DNA of 64,000 bases from CAWBFD01 sp963788115 (GCA_963788115.1 CAWBFD010000004.1:1426001-1490000), one strand, 5' to 3'. Shown: positions 49,240-57,515, numbered from the stretch's first letter. A program made the numbers and translations. Notes: generated by a model from the letters alone, not told the origin.

Positions 49240-49299
49240 CGCCTCCGCGAACGCTCGCAGCGTGCGCAGCTCGGCGGCGCTCAGCCCCGGGGCGTGCCT

Positions 49300-49743
49300 T
49301 CAGGAGGGCGCGGCCGGTCGGCCGATCCGCCCGACGAGCGACCACAACCACAGGGCGATCAGCACCAGCGAACCGTCGACCACGAAGTTGACCAGCCACG
49401 CGAACACGTCGAGGTCGAACAGGTAGAAGCCGAGCGAGGCCAGCGATGATGCAGCCTTCCCCGCCGCCAGCACCAGCAGCAGGGGCCGGTAGCGGACGAC
49501 ATCCGCTTGGACCACCAGGCAGATCCCGGTGATCACCACCATGTAGGCGAACCCCAGCGCCAGCCACAGCTGCTGCATCGTCTCGGGCGGCGCCGCGAAG
49601 TCGCCGATCTCGTCGCCGATGTCGGCGAGGACGTCCAGCACGCCGTCCGGCGCCGCGATGAAGAGGATGCCGACGACGGCGAAGCTCGCCGCCAGCAGAC
49701 GCAGGGTGAGGACGACGAAGCTCTCTGCTCGCGCCCCGGTCAC
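49300..49743 (-). CDS. Four-helix membrane protein
   Basis: A 147-residue protein with helices FVVLTLRLLAASFAVVGILFI, MQQLWLALGFAYMVVITGIC, LLLVLAAGKAASSLASLGFY and NFVVDGSLVLIALWLWSLV. The same-strand GMC oxidase gene follows after 60 bases, so the two may form a unit and the protein could be a membrane partner. It is divergent from gatC. Confidence 0.7.
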   Translation of the reverse strand: MTGARAESFVVLTLRLLAASFAVVGILFIAAPDGVLDVLADIGDEIGDFAAPPETMQQLWLALGFAYMVVITGICLVVQADVVRYRPLLLVLAAGKAASSLASLGFYLFDLDVFAWLVNFVVDGSLVLIALWLWSLVGRIGRPAAPS

Positions 49744-49778
49744 GGCGCGGGCATCCTAGATGATGGTTCCCGCCAGCC

Positions 49779-49784
49779 TAGAAT
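49779..49784 (+). promoter_or_regulatory. -10-like TAGAAT before gatC
   Basis: TAGAAT is 7 bases before the GTG start of gatC with no ribosome-binding site, a likely leaderless promoter for the gat operon. Confidence 0.5.
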
Positions 49785-49791
49785 CACCGGC

Positions 49792-50076
49792 GTGATCGAT
49801 CGCGAGCAGGTGCTTCACGTGGCCAGGCTGGCCCGGCTCGAGCTCACCGACGAGGAGGTGGAGCGCATGGCCGGGGAGCTCTCGGCGGTGCTCGACCACG
49901 TCGACAAGATGTCCGAGCTGGATCTCGCCGGCGTCGAGCCGACCTCGCACGTGGTCGCGCTCGAGAACGTGATGCGTGATGACGAGCCGCGCCCGAGCTG
50001 GCCGCGCGAGCGGATGCTCGAGGCGGCGCCCGACGCCGCCGGCGGGGCCTTCCGGGTGCCCTCGCCGCAGGCGTGA
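49792..50076 (+). CDS. gatC: Aspartyl/glutamyl-tRNA amidotransferase subunit C
   Basis: A 94-residue subunit of the GatCAB transamidase that converts Glu-tRNA-Gln and Asp-tRNA-Asn to the cognate amide forms. It reads IDREQVLHVARLARLELTDEEVERM, with AVLDHVDKMSELDLAGVEPTSHVV and LRPD-like MRDDEPRPSWPRERML. GTG start. The stop overlaps the gatA GTG (GTGA). Confidence 0.92.
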   Translation: MIDREQVLHVARLARLELTDEEVERMAGELSAVLDHVDKMSELDLAGVEPTSHVVALENVMRDDEPRPSWPRERMLEAAPDAAGGAFRVPSPQA

Positions 50077-51534
50077 CCGTGAACATCGTCGAGCTCACCG
50101 CCGCCGAGGCGATTGGCCGGATCGACGCCGGCGAGGTGTCCGCCAAGCGAGCTGTTCGACGCGTACCTGGCCGCCGCCGACTCGCTGAACGCCTACCTCT
50201 GGCGCGCCGAGGGCGCGCCGGCAGACGGCGCGGGCGAGCCGCTTCACGGGCTTCCGGTGGCGGTCAAGGACATCTTCTGCACCGAGGGGATCGAGACCAC
50301 AGCCGGGTCGCGGATCCTCGAGGGTTACCGCCCGCCCTACAGCGCGACCGCGGTGCGACGGCTTGGCGAGGCGGGCGCCCGGCTGCTCGGCAAGACCAAC
50401 ATGGACGAGTTCGCGATGGGGTCCTCGAACGAGAACTCAGGCTTCGGGCCGGTGCTCAACCCATGGGACCGCGGTCGGGTCCCCGGTGGGTCCTCGGGTG
50501 GTTCGGCTGCCGCGGTCGCCGGGGGGCTCGCGCCGTGGGGGATCGGCACCGATACCGGCGGCTCGATCCGCCAGCCCGCATCGCTCTGCGGGATCGTCGG
50601 CCTGAAGCCGACCTACGGAGCGATCTCCCGCTACGGGATGATCGCCTTCGCCTCCTCGCTCGATCAGTGCGGGCCGCTCACGCGCGACGTCACCGACGCG
50701 GCGCTGCTCCTCCGGGCGATGGAGGGGCGCGATCCCTGCGACTCGACCTCGGTCGGGATCGAGGGCGGGGTCGAGCTCCCCTCACACGAGGACCTGTCCG
50801 GACTCCGGTTCGGCGTCGCACGGGACTTCTCGCATCAGGCCGAAGGGGTCGAGCGGGGGGTCGCCGAGGCCTTCGAGCGGACGCTCGGGTTGATCGGCGA
50901 CCTCGGAGGCGAGGTGGGGGAGTGCGAGCTGCCGCATGCCGACCACGGGCTCGCGGCCTACTACGTGCTGGCGCCGGCGGAGGCATCGGCCAACCTCGCC
51001 CGTTACGACGGAGTTCGCTACGGGCTGCGCGTCGACGGGAGCGAGGAGCTCGTCACGATGTACGAGCGCACCCGGGAGCGCGGCTTCGGCCCCGAGGTCA
51101 AGCGGCGGATCATGCTCGGCACCTACGTGCTCTCGTCGGGCTACTACGAGGCGTACTACGGCACCGCGCAGAAGGTGCGCACGCGCATCGCAGCCGACTT
51201 CGCAGCGGCCTTCGACGGGTTCGACTTCGTGGTCACGCCCACCTCGCCCACGGTGGCGTTCGAGCTCGGCGCCCGGACCGAGAATCCGCTGGCGATGTAC
51301 CTCTCCGACTACTTCACGGTGCCGATGTCCCTCGCCGGGATCCCCGCGATTTCGATTCCGGCCGGGCTCGCCGAGCCGGACGGGGGAGGCCCGCAGCTGC
51401 CCGTCGGCCTCCAGATCGCGGCGCCCGCCTTCGCCGAGAGCCGACTGCTGGATGCGGCCTTCGCGCTCGAGCGCGCGATCGGCTTCGAGGGAGGGCCGCG
51501 GCCGGGAACGGAGGAGTTCCCTCGTGATGGATGA
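50073..51534 (+). CDS. gatA: Glutamyl-tRNA amidotransferase subunit A, apparent +1 frameshift near the 5' end
   Basis: The amidase subunit, about 486 residues if joined. The N-terminus NIVELTAAEAIGRIDAGEVSA is in one frame and the rest, SELFDAYLAAADSLNAYLW onward, in the next. Removing one A at 50145/50146 restores GEVSASELFDAYL, which is the family sequence. The amidase signature is intact: VAVKDIFCTEG with the catalytic Lys, PGGSSGGSAAAVAGG and GTDTGGSIRQPASLCG with the Ser-Ser-Lys triad. Because gatA is normally essential when glnS is absent, the extra base is most likely a sequencing or assembly error. A TTG at 50113 is the only alternative start for the main frame and would remove the conserved N-terminus. 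Confidence 0.9.
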
Positions 51535-51802
51535 GGCCGAGGTTCGCGTCGTCGCCCAGGATGCGCTCGACTCGCTTCCCGCCTGGGTGTCGAGGGAGCT
51601 CGGAGACGTTGCGGTGATCGTCGAGGAGTCTCACCCGGACGGGCTGATGGGGATCTACGACCCGGTCGGCGGCATCCATCGGATCGTGATCTTTCGCGAC
51701 GCGAACCCCAACCCGGAGGAGGTCCGCAGGACCGTCCTGCACGAGATCGGGCACCACTTCGGGATGCACGAGGAGCGGCTGCACGGCCTGGGATACGGAT
51801 GA
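51527..51802 (+). CDS. Zincin-like metallopeptidase family protein (HExxH)
   Basis: A 91-residue protein of the small zincin-like family (minimal metallopeptidase fold). The zinc motif is VLHEIGHHFGMHEERL, with HEIGH and a downstream Glu/His. It also has LPAWVSRELGDVAVIVEE and GLMGIYDPVGGIHRIVIFRD. It overlaps gatA at its start by 8 bases and gatB at its end by 4, so it is translated as part of the gat operon. The physiological substrate is unknown. Confidence 0.87.
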   Translation: MDEAEVRVVAQDALDSLPAWVSRELGDVAVIVEESHPDGLMGIYDPVGGIHRIVIFRDANPNPEEVRRTVLHEIGHHFGMHEERLHGLGYG

Positions 51803-53259
51803 GCGCCTGGAGCGACACGTACGAGGCCGTGATCGGGCTCGAGATCCACGTTCAGCTCTCCACCCGGACGAAGATGTTCTGCGGATGCGAGACGTCGTTC
51901 GGCGACGAGCCCAACGTGCACACCTGCCCGGTCTGCATGGCGCACCCGGGAAGCCTGCCGGTGACCAATCGCCGGGCCGTCGAATACGCGCTGCGGATCG
52001 CGCTGGCGCTGGGCTGCGAGGTGGTGCCGCGGTCGATCTTCCACCGCAAGAACTACTTCTATCCCGACATCCCCAAGGGCTACCAGATCAGCCAGTACGA
52101 CATCCCGCTCGCCCGCGGTGGCGCCCTCGGCGGGGTTCGCATTCATCGTGTCCACCTCGAGGAGGACACGGCGAAGTCGATCCACGTCGGTCAGTCGGGG
52201 CGCATTCACGGCTCCGAGGCGTCGTTGGTTGACTTCAACCGCGCGGGGGTTCCGCTCGTGGAGATCGTCACCGAGCCCGACCTGCACGACCCTGCCGAGG
52301 CGCGCGAATGGGCGCAGCTCCTGCGGACGACGATCGAGCAGCTCGGCGCCTCCGACGTGAACATGGAGGAGGGGAGCCTTCGCGTGGACGCGAACGTCTC
52401 GCTGCGCCCGATCGGTTCGAGCGAGCTCGGGGTCAAGGCGGAGCTCAAGAACATGAACAGCTTCCGTTTCCTCGAGCGCGGGATCGAGGCGGAGCTCGTG
52501 CGCCAGGCGGCGCAGCTCGAGGCCGGCGAGCCGCTGGTTCAGGAGACGATGCACTTCGACCCGAAGTCCGGCGGCCTGACGCCGCTGCGCACGAAGGAGT
52601 ACGCGCACGACTACCGCTACTTCCCGGAGCCGGATCTGGTGCCGTTGGCGCCGACCGAGGAGATGCTGAGCGCGGCTCGTGAGGCTCTGCCCGAGCTGCC
52701 GGCCGAGCGCCGCGAGCGCTACGTCTCCGAGCTGGGGCTGCCGGAGAAGGTGGCGAGCCAGCTCGCCTTCGACGCCGAGCTGGGCGGCTACTTCGAGCGG
52801 GCGCTGGCCGCGGCTGATGGCGTCGAGGCCCGCGTGATCGCCAACTGGGTGACCGGCGAGCTGGTTGCCCGCCTTCGCGAGGCCGGCGACGGCGAGGCGG
52901 CGGCGGCCCCGGCGTCCTCGAAGGTGAGCCCGGCCGCGCTCGCTTCGCTGGCCGGGATGGTCGAGGCGAAGGAGGTGACCACCGGCGCCGCCCGGCAGGT
53001 CCTGGCGACGCTGGTCGCCGAGGGTGGCGAGCCGGCGGCGATCGTCGAGCGCGAGGGCCTGGGGCAGCTCTCGGACACGACCGAGCTCGAGGAGGTCGTG
53101 CAGCGGGCGATCGAGTCCGACCCGGGCGCGGCCGCCCAGGTCCGCGACGGGAACATGCGAGCGATCGGGCCGCTCGTCGGGTTCGTCATGCGCGAGACCA
53201 AGGGCCGGGCCGACGGTGGGGAAGTGACCCGCGTGATCCGCGAGCAGCTCGGGCTCTGA
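51799..53259 (+). CDS. gatB: Aspartyl/glutamyl-tRNA amidotransferase subunit B
   Basis: The tRNA-binding, kinase-active subunit of GatCAB, 486 residues. It starts with YEAVIGLEIHVQLSTRTKMFCGC and shows VCMAHPGSLPVTNRRAVEYA, FHRKNYFYPDIPKGYQISQYD, EDTAKSIH, DFNRAGVPLVEIVTEPDL and the C-terminal YqeY-like tail ending VTRVIREQLGL. All landmarks and length are normal. It completes the operon order gatC-gatA-zincin-gatB. Confidence 0.95.
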   Translation: MSAWSDTYEAVIGLEIHVQLSTRTKMFCGCETSFGDEPNVHTCPVCMAHPGSLPVTNRRAVEYALRIALALGCEVVPRSIFHRKNYFYPDIPKGYQISQYDIPLARGGALGGVRIHRVHLEEDTAKSIHVGQSGRIHGSEASLVDFNRAGVPLVEIVTEPDLHDPAEAREWAQLLRTTIEQLGASDVNMEEGSLRVDANVSLRPIGSSELGVKAELKNMNSFRFLERGIEAELVRQAAQLEAGEPLVQETMHFDPKSGGLTPLRTKEYAHDYRYFPEPDLVPLAPTEEMLSAAREALPELPAERRERYVSELGLPEKVASQLAFDAELGGYFERALAAADGVEARVIANWVTGELVARLREAGDGEAAAAPASSKVSPAALASLAGMVEAKEVTTGAARQVLATLVAEGGEPAAIVEREGLGQLSDTTELEEVVQRAIESDPGAAAQVRDGNMRAIGPLVGFVMRETKGRADGGEVTRVIREQLGL

Positions 53260-53268
53260 CCCGGGAGG

Positions 53269-53290
53269 ATATATCACGCACCTGATATAT
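53269..53290 (+). promoter_or_regulatory. Palindromic operator upstream of ArsR-type regulator
   Basis: ATATATCA (53269-53276) and TGATATAT (53283-53290) form a perfect 8-bp inverted repeat around CGCACC. It ends 5 bases before a TATGAT -10 element and so covers the -35 region, a position suited to autorepression by the downstream ArsR protein. It is strikingly AT-rich for this genome. Confidence 0.7.
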
Positions 53291-53295
53291 AAGTG

Positions 53296-53301
53296 TATGA
53301 T
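53296..53301 (+). promoter_or_regulatory. -10 element TATGAT for ArsR-SRPBCC operon
   Basis: TATGAT differs from the consensus TATAAT at one position and lies 8 bases before the ATG, giving a leaderless or nearly leaderless transcript. Confidence 0.6.
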
Positions 53302-53309
53302 TAGATACG

Positions 53310-53621
53310 ATGAGGACCGTGTTCGACATGGTGGCGGAGCCCGCTCGCCGCGAGATCCTCGACCTGCTGATCGATGGCCCCCGGCCCGTCGGTGAGCTGG
53401 CCGCAGGAACGGGCCTGAGCCAGCCCAACACCTCCCGCCACCTCCGCATCCTGCGTGAGGCCGGCCTGGTCGAATCCAGCCCCGACGGGCAGCGGAGGCT
53501 GTACGCGTTGCGGCCCGCGGGGCTCGCGGACCTCGAGCGGTGGCTGGCCCCGTACCGGCGGCTGTGGGAGGGCAGCCTCGACGCGCTCGAACGCCAACTC
53601 GACGAGCTGAAGGAGAAGTGA
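53310..53621 (+). CDS. ArsR-family winged-helix repressor
   Basis: A 103-residue regulator. It reads MVAEPARREILDLLIDGPRPV, ELAAGTGLSQPNTSRHLRILREAGLV (recognition helix SQPNTSRHLRIL) and the wing RRLYALRPAG. It has no cysteine, so it is not a typical metal sensor; this subgroup is usually paired with an SRPBCC (AHSA1) protein, as here, where the next gene starts 2 bases later. It probably represses its own operon through the palindrome upstream. Confidence 0.9.
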   Translation: MRTVFDMVAEPARREILDLLIDGPRPVGELAAGTGLSQPNTSRHLRILREAGLVESSPDGQRRLYALRPAGLADLERWLAPYRRLWEGSLDALERQLDELKEK

Positions 53622-53623
53622 CG

Positions 53624-54154
53624 ATGCCCGATCCGAACGCAACCCTGACCGACGAAGTGGGAGGCACGGTGCTGCGGCTGGAACGCGTGCTGCACCACCC
53701 ACCCGAGCGCGTCTGGGGGGCGCTCACCGAGCCGAAGGCGCAGGCGAGCTGGCATCCCACCCCCGCCGAGTTCGAGCCCGCTGTCGGGGGCGCGGTCCGC
53801 TATTCGGCCGAGGGCGACGTGCCGGACATGCCCGATGGCGAGGTCACCGAGTGGGACCCGCCCCGCGTGCTCGCCCACACCTGGGGCGAGGATCGGCTGC
53901 GCTGGGAGCTTCGCCCGCACGACGACGGCTGCCTGCTGATCCTCATCCAGATCTTCGAGGACCGGATGAAGGCCGCCCGCGACGCGGCCGGGTGGCACCT
54001 GTGCCTCGACGTCCTGGCCGTCGCGCTCGACGGGGCGCCGGTGGACCGGAGCGCGGATTCCGAGCGTCCGCCCGGGGACTGGAAGGAGCTCAACCGCGCC
54101 TACGAGGAGCGCTTCGGGATCCTGCCGGAGCAGGCGACGCCGCCCCCGGGATGA
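53624..54154 (+). CDS. SRPBCC (AHSA1-like) ligand-binding protein
   Basis: A 176-residue START-type fold. It reads LRLERVLHHPPERVWGALTEP, SWHPTPAEFEPAVGGAVRYS, DGEVTEWDPPRVLAHTW and IFEDRMKAARDAAGWHLCLD, the standard AHSA1 pattern with a deep hydrophobic cavity. It is coupled with the ArsR gene, an arrangement widely seen in actinobacteria and of unknown ligand. The tail of about 40 residues (DWKELNRAYEERFGIL) is usual for this subgroup. Confidence 0.88.
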   Translation: MPDPNATLTDEVGGTVLRLERVLHHPPERVWGALTEPKAQASWHPTPAEFEPAVGGAVRYSAEGDVPDMPDGEVTEWDPPRVLAHTWGEDRLRWELRPHDDGCLLILIQIFEDRMKAARDAAGWHLCLDVLAVALDGAPVDRSADSERPPGDWKELNRAYEERFGILPEQATPPPG

Positions 54155-54161
54155 TCGGATG

Positions 54162-54182
54162 CTTGTAACAGGCTGTTACAAG
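54162..54182 (+). promoter_or_regulatory. Perfect 9-bp palindrome upstream of NDH-2-like gene
   Basis: CTTGTAACA and TGTTACAAG flank GGC. The form TGTAACA-N3-TGTTACA is typical of TetR-family operators. It ends 7 bases before a CATAAT -10 element and would block the -35 region. The regulator is not identified; the TetR gene 4.5 kb downstream is a candidate only by proximity. Confidence 0.65.
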
Positions 54183-54189
54183 AGCCTGC

Positions 54190-54195
54190 CATAAT
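54190..54195 (+). promoter_or_regulatory. -10 element CATAAT before NDH-2-like gene
   Basis: CATAAT matches the consensus at five of six positions and lies 6 bases before the GTG start, so the transcript should be leaderless. Confidence 0.6.
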
Positions 54196-54201
54196 CGAGG
54201 T

Positions 54202-55521
54202 GTGGCCTGGAACGTCGTGATCGCCGGAGGCGGGTTCGCGGGGGCGGCTGCGGCCCGCACGCTAGAGCGACTGATGCCGCCCCAGTCGGCGCGCCTGGTC
54301 CTCGTCAACGACGTCAACTTCCTGCTCTACACGCCGTTCCTGCCCGAGGCGGCCGCGGGGACGCTCGAGCCGCGCCACGTGGTCACCCCGCTGCGCGACA
54401 TCCTTCGCCGCACGTATCTGCGGCTGGGTGCGATCACCGCCCATGATCCCGGCGCGCGCACGGTCGAGCTGCGCACGCATCAGGGCGAGGTCGAGGAGCT
54501 CCGCTACGACCAGCTGCTGCTCGCGGTCGGCTCGGTCTCACGGCTGCTCCCGGTGCCCGGGCTCGAGCACGCGATCGGCTTCAAGAGCCTCGCCGACGCG
54601 ATCTGGCTCCGCAACCACGTGATCGAGTCGCTGGAGGCGGCCAACGCGAGCGAGGATCCCGCCCGTCGCGACGAGCACCTGACCTACATCTTCGTCGGCG
54701 GCGGGTACGCCGGGCTCGAGGCCCTCGCGGAGCTGCAGGACTTCGCGGTCGACGCGATCGAGCGCTACCCCCGCGCGCGCCTCCACGGGATGCGCTGGAT
54801 CCTGGTCGAGGCGACCGACCGCGTCCTGCCCGAGATCGACGCGAAGCTCGCCGACTATGCCCTGCGCGAGCTGCGCGGCCGCGGCATCGACGTCCGCCTC
54901 GGCACTCGTTTGGAGGAGCTGACGCCCACGGCCGCCCGCCTCTCCACCGGCGAGACGATCCCCACCCGGACCGTGGTCTGGACGACGGGGGTGGCCCCGC
55001 ACCCGAGCCTCAAGTCGCTGTCGGTCCCCCTGGACGAGCACGGCCGGGTGCTCGTTGACAAGTACCTCAAGGTCGAGGGCATGGACGGGGTCTGGGCGAT
55101 CGGCGACTGCGCCGCGGTCCCGAATCCCGCGTTCGGCGACGGGCGTCCCACGCCTCCCACGGCTCAGCATGCAATCCGTCAGGGTCCGCTCGCCGCCCGG
55201 AACATCGCCGCCGAGCTAGGGATCGGTAGCCCGCGGCCCTTCACCTATCGAGGCATGGCCTCCTTCGTCAACCTCGGGCGCCACAAGGCGGTCGGGCGGC
55301 TCGGGCGCTTCACTTTCTCGGGCTTTCCGGCCTGGTGGCTCGCCCGCACCTACCACATGAGCAGGATCCCGGGGACCGCGCGCAAGATCCGCGCCGTCGC
55401 CGACTGGACCGTCGGCCTGCCCTTTCCCCGCGACGTGGCCGAGGTCGGCTCGATCGGCCATCCGCGCCCCCTGCGTGAGGAGGAGTACGCGCACGGGGGC
55501 TCCCACCGGCCCGTGGGGTAG
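54202..55521 (+). CDS. NAD(P)/FAD oxidoreductase, type II NADH dehydrogenase-like
   Basis: A 439-residue flavoenzyme. The FAD fold is NVVIAGGGFAGAAAARTLERL and the NAD fold YIFVGGGYAGLEALAELQD. Further landmarks are LLYTPFLPEAAAGTLEPRHVV, LLAVGSVSRLLPVPG, VVWTTGVAPHP, VWAIGDCAAVPNP and TAQHAIRQGPLAARNIAAELG. This matches single-subunit NDH-2, which passes electrons from NADH to membrane quinone without pumping protons. The C-terminal amphipathic segment (FSGFPAWWLARTYHMSRIP) would attach it to the membrane. Expression is probably controlled through the palindrome upstream. Confidence 0.88.
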   Translation: MAWNVVIAGGGFAGAAAARTLERLMPPQSARLVLVNDVNFLLYTPFLPEAAAGTLEPRHVVTPLRDILRRTYLRLGAITAHDPGARTVELRTHQGEVEELRYDQLLLAVGSVSRLLPVPGLEHAIGFKSLADAIWLRNHVIESLEAANASEDPARRDEHLTYIFVGGGYAGLEALAELQDFAVDAIERYPRARLHGMRWILVEATDRVLPEIDAKLADYALRELRGRGIDVRLGTRLEELTPTAARLSTGETIPTRTVVWTTGVAPHPSLKSLSVPLDEHGRVLVDKYLKVEGMDGVWAIGDCAAVPNPAFGDGRPTPPTAQHAIRQGPLAARNIAAELGIGSPRPFTYRGMASFVNLGRHKAVGRLGRFTFSGFPAWWLARTYHMSRIPGTARKIRAVADWTVGLPFPRDVAEVGSIGHPRPLREEEYAHGGSHRPVG

Positions 55522-55601
55522 GCGCCCCCGGCTGGGCGCCGGCGGCGAGCGCCTTGTCAGCCAGCTCGTCAACGGCCTCCCTGCTGTCGGATAATCGTCG
55601 T

Positions 55602-55880
55602 GTGCAGGCATTGGTCATCCTCACCTGCTTCGGCCTCGCGACCGGGATCATCGGCAAGGCCAAAGGAAGCTCGTTCTGGATCTGGTTCGGGGTCGGCTTC
55701 GTGCTCCCGCTGCTGGGGTTGATCGCGGTCATCCTCTACCGGGTGGAGAAGGATGAGCCCGAGCGCCGCTGCCCGCGTTGCGGGACCGTGCAGAAGCTCT
55801 ACGTCCAGGTGTGCAACGTCTGCGGGGAGGAGCTGTACCTTCCGGATCCCTCGGAGGTCCGCCATCCGCAAGCCGGCTGA
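55602..55880 (+). CDS. Small membrane protein with C-terminal zinc ribbon
   Basis: A 92-residue protein. Two hydrophobic segments (ALVILTCFGLATGIIG; FWIWFGVGFVLPLLGLIAVILY) precede a zinc ribbon RRCPRCGTVQKLYVQVCNVCGEEL with two C-x2-C knuckles (given as RCPRCG and VCNVCG). The GTG start (VQALVILTCFG) fits better than the ATG 16 codons upstream, which adds a serine-rich extension. Function unknown. Confidence 0.72.
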   Translation: MQALVILTCFGLATGIIGKAKGSSFWIWFGVGFVLPLLGLIAVILYRVEKDEPERRCPRCGTVQKLYVQVCNVCGEELYLPDPSEVRHPQAG

Positions 55881-55881
55881 G

Positions 55882-56313
55882 CTGCATGCCTTAGCCGCCG
55901 GTGCCTTCCTGCTCGCAGCGTTCGTCGGGTGCGGCGGTGAGGACGAGGAAGAGCCGTCGGCCTCCTCACCGCCCGCGCCAAGCGCCAGGTCGCAGCCGCG
56001 GCCGGCGCCCGAGCCTCGCGACCTTCCCCACGCCGAGTGCCCTGAGGCGCTCGACGGCTGTCGCAGCGCCAGCGGGCGAATCGTCTACGTCGAGCGGGTC
56101 GATCCCGACGGCGACGGGGACGCCCACTTCGTGCTCGCGAGCGAGCAGGAGGTGACCCTGCCGGGGATCTCGGTCATCGACGTCAGCAGGGAGCTCCGTC
56201 CACACCCGCTCCCCGGGATCGGCGACTATCTGAGCGCGGCGGGGTTGGTGCAGACGGGCTCCTACGGTCAGCGCCAGATCGAGGCGGTGACGGTCGCCCT
56301 CGCGCCGCCCTAG
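55882..56313 (+). CDS. Putative lipoprotein, start codon unclear
   Basis: The frame reads LHALAAGAFLLAAFVGCGGEDEEEP, where AFVGC is an acceptable lipobox. A Ser/Pro/Arg linker follows, then a domain of about 100 residues: CPEALDGCRSASGRIVYVERVD, HFVLASEQEVTLPGISVIDVS and YLSAAGLVQTGSYGQRQIEAV. It would be anchored outside the membrane. No ATG, GTG or TTG precedes the signal sequence in this frame except an ATG far upstream inside the previous gene; a CTG is used here as a placeholder. A frameshift near the start is possible. Confidence 0.6.
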   Translation: MHALAAGAFLLAAFVGCGGEDEEEPSASSPPAPSARSQPRPAPEPRDLPHAECPEALDGCRSASGRIVYVERVDPDGDGDAHFVLASEQEVTLPGISVIDVSRELRPHPLPGIGDYLSAAGLVQTGSYGQRQIEAVTVALAPP

Positions 56314-56320
56314 TGGTCCG

Positions 56321-57472
56321 CTAGCGCAGCCAGGTGCGCATGATCGCGTTGGCGAATCCGAGGCCATAGCGGACCACGGCCGGCTTCTTCGAGTGGCCGT
56401 GGATGCGGTTGGCGACGGTCACCGGCACCTCCTTCGCCGGGATCCCCCGCTTGATCGCCTCGATCAGGAACTCCGAGGTGTGGAACTGCTCCTGGCGCAG
56501 CACGAGCTGCGGCAGGACATCGGTCCGGACCGCGCGGTAGCCGTTTGAGCAATCGGAGACCTTGGTCCTGGTGATGAACGAGACCACTCGGTTGAAGAAG
56601 ACGATCCCTGCCTCGCGCGCGGGGTGGTTGGGCTCCGACGAGCCCAGCACGCGCGAGCCATGCGCCAGCGCCACCTCGCCCGAGAGCACCGGCTCGACCA
56701 GGCGCTCCATCTCGGACGGGAGGTGCTGGCCGTCGGCGTCGAGGGTGACGACGACGGTGGCGCCGGACGCCGCCATCAGGCGGTACCCCGTGCGAAGGGC
56801 GGCGCCGCCGCCGCGGTTGATCACGTGGCGGGCGACGACCGCGCCGTGCTGCCGCGCGATGTCGCCGGTGGCGTCGCGCGAGCCGTCGTCGACCACAAGC
56901 ACCGCCGTCGGCACCCCGCAGACCTCGGTCGGGATCCGGTCGAGCACCTGGCCGACGCTGTCGGCCTCGTTGTAGGCAGGGACGACGACCGCGATCCGAT
57001 CGCGAAAGGAATCGGGATGCCCCGCGATCCTGAACTCCTCCCAAGCGAGGCCCTCGAGGACGCCGGAGAGCTCGCGCGTGATCCGCGACCCCTGCGCGAG
57101 CGCCCTGACCACCAGCAAGAACAGGATCACGATCGCGAATACGGCAACCCCGATGATCCGCGTGTTGTTGTTCTCCTCGAACGAGAACGCCGCGAACAGC
57201 GAGTCGAGCAACTCGGTTCCGGAGACCAGCGCCAGCCCGAGCGCGACTAGCACCAGAATGAGCACGTCCATGTTTCGCAACGAGCGCCGGCGCCAGAGCG
57301 CGAAGCCCGCGATGGCGGCAGCCAGCACCAGCCCGACCGCACGGATTGCGGTCAGCTCAGGGGGGAGAATGTCGGCTGGCGGCAGCGCCTCCACGGGCGC
57401 GATGAGGATAGATGGCGCCCAGAGACCGAAAGGCCAGCCGCCGGGGTGGTCGGTTTCGTGCATGCATTGCAT
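56321..57472 (-). CDS. DUF2304-glycosyltransferase family 2 fusion
   Basis: A 383-residue membrane enzyme. The N-terminal part (residues 40-125) has three hydrophobic segments, AVGLVLAAAIAGFALWRRRS, DVLILVLVALGLALVSGTEL and VAVFAIVILFLLVVRALA, in the DUF2304 pattern. A dolichyl/polyprenyl-phosphate sugar synthase-like GT2 domain follows: IAVVVPAYNEADSVGQVL, VLVVDDGSRDATGDIA, VVVTLDADGQHLPSEM (D-x-D) and SDCSNGYRAVRTDVL. It probably makes a polyprenyl-phosphate sugar. DUF2304 proteins are usually separate neighbours of such enzymes, so the fusion supports a joint function. Confidence 0.85.
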   Translation of the reverse strand: MQCMHETDHPGGWPFGLWAPSILIAPVEALPPADILPPELTAIRAVGLVLAAAIAGFALWRRRSLRNMDVLILVLVALGLALVSGTELLDSLFAAFSFEENNNTRIIGVAVFAIVILFLLVVRALAQGSRITRELSGVLEGLAWEEFRIAGHPDSFRDRIAVVVPAYNEADSVGQVLDRIPTEVCGVPTAVLVVDDGSRDATGDIARQHGAVVARHVINRGGGAALRTGYRLMAASGATVVVTLDADGQHLPSEMERLVEPVLSGEVALAHGSRVLGSSEPNHPAREAGIVFFNRVVSFITRTKVSDCSNGYRAVRTDVLPQLVLRQEQFHTSEFLIEAIKRGIPAKEVPVTVANRIHGHSKKPAVVRYGLGFANAIMRTWLR

Positions 57473-57515
57473 GCGCGAGACCGGCGTACCGGCGGGTGGT
57501 GGCGGGGGGATTCAG

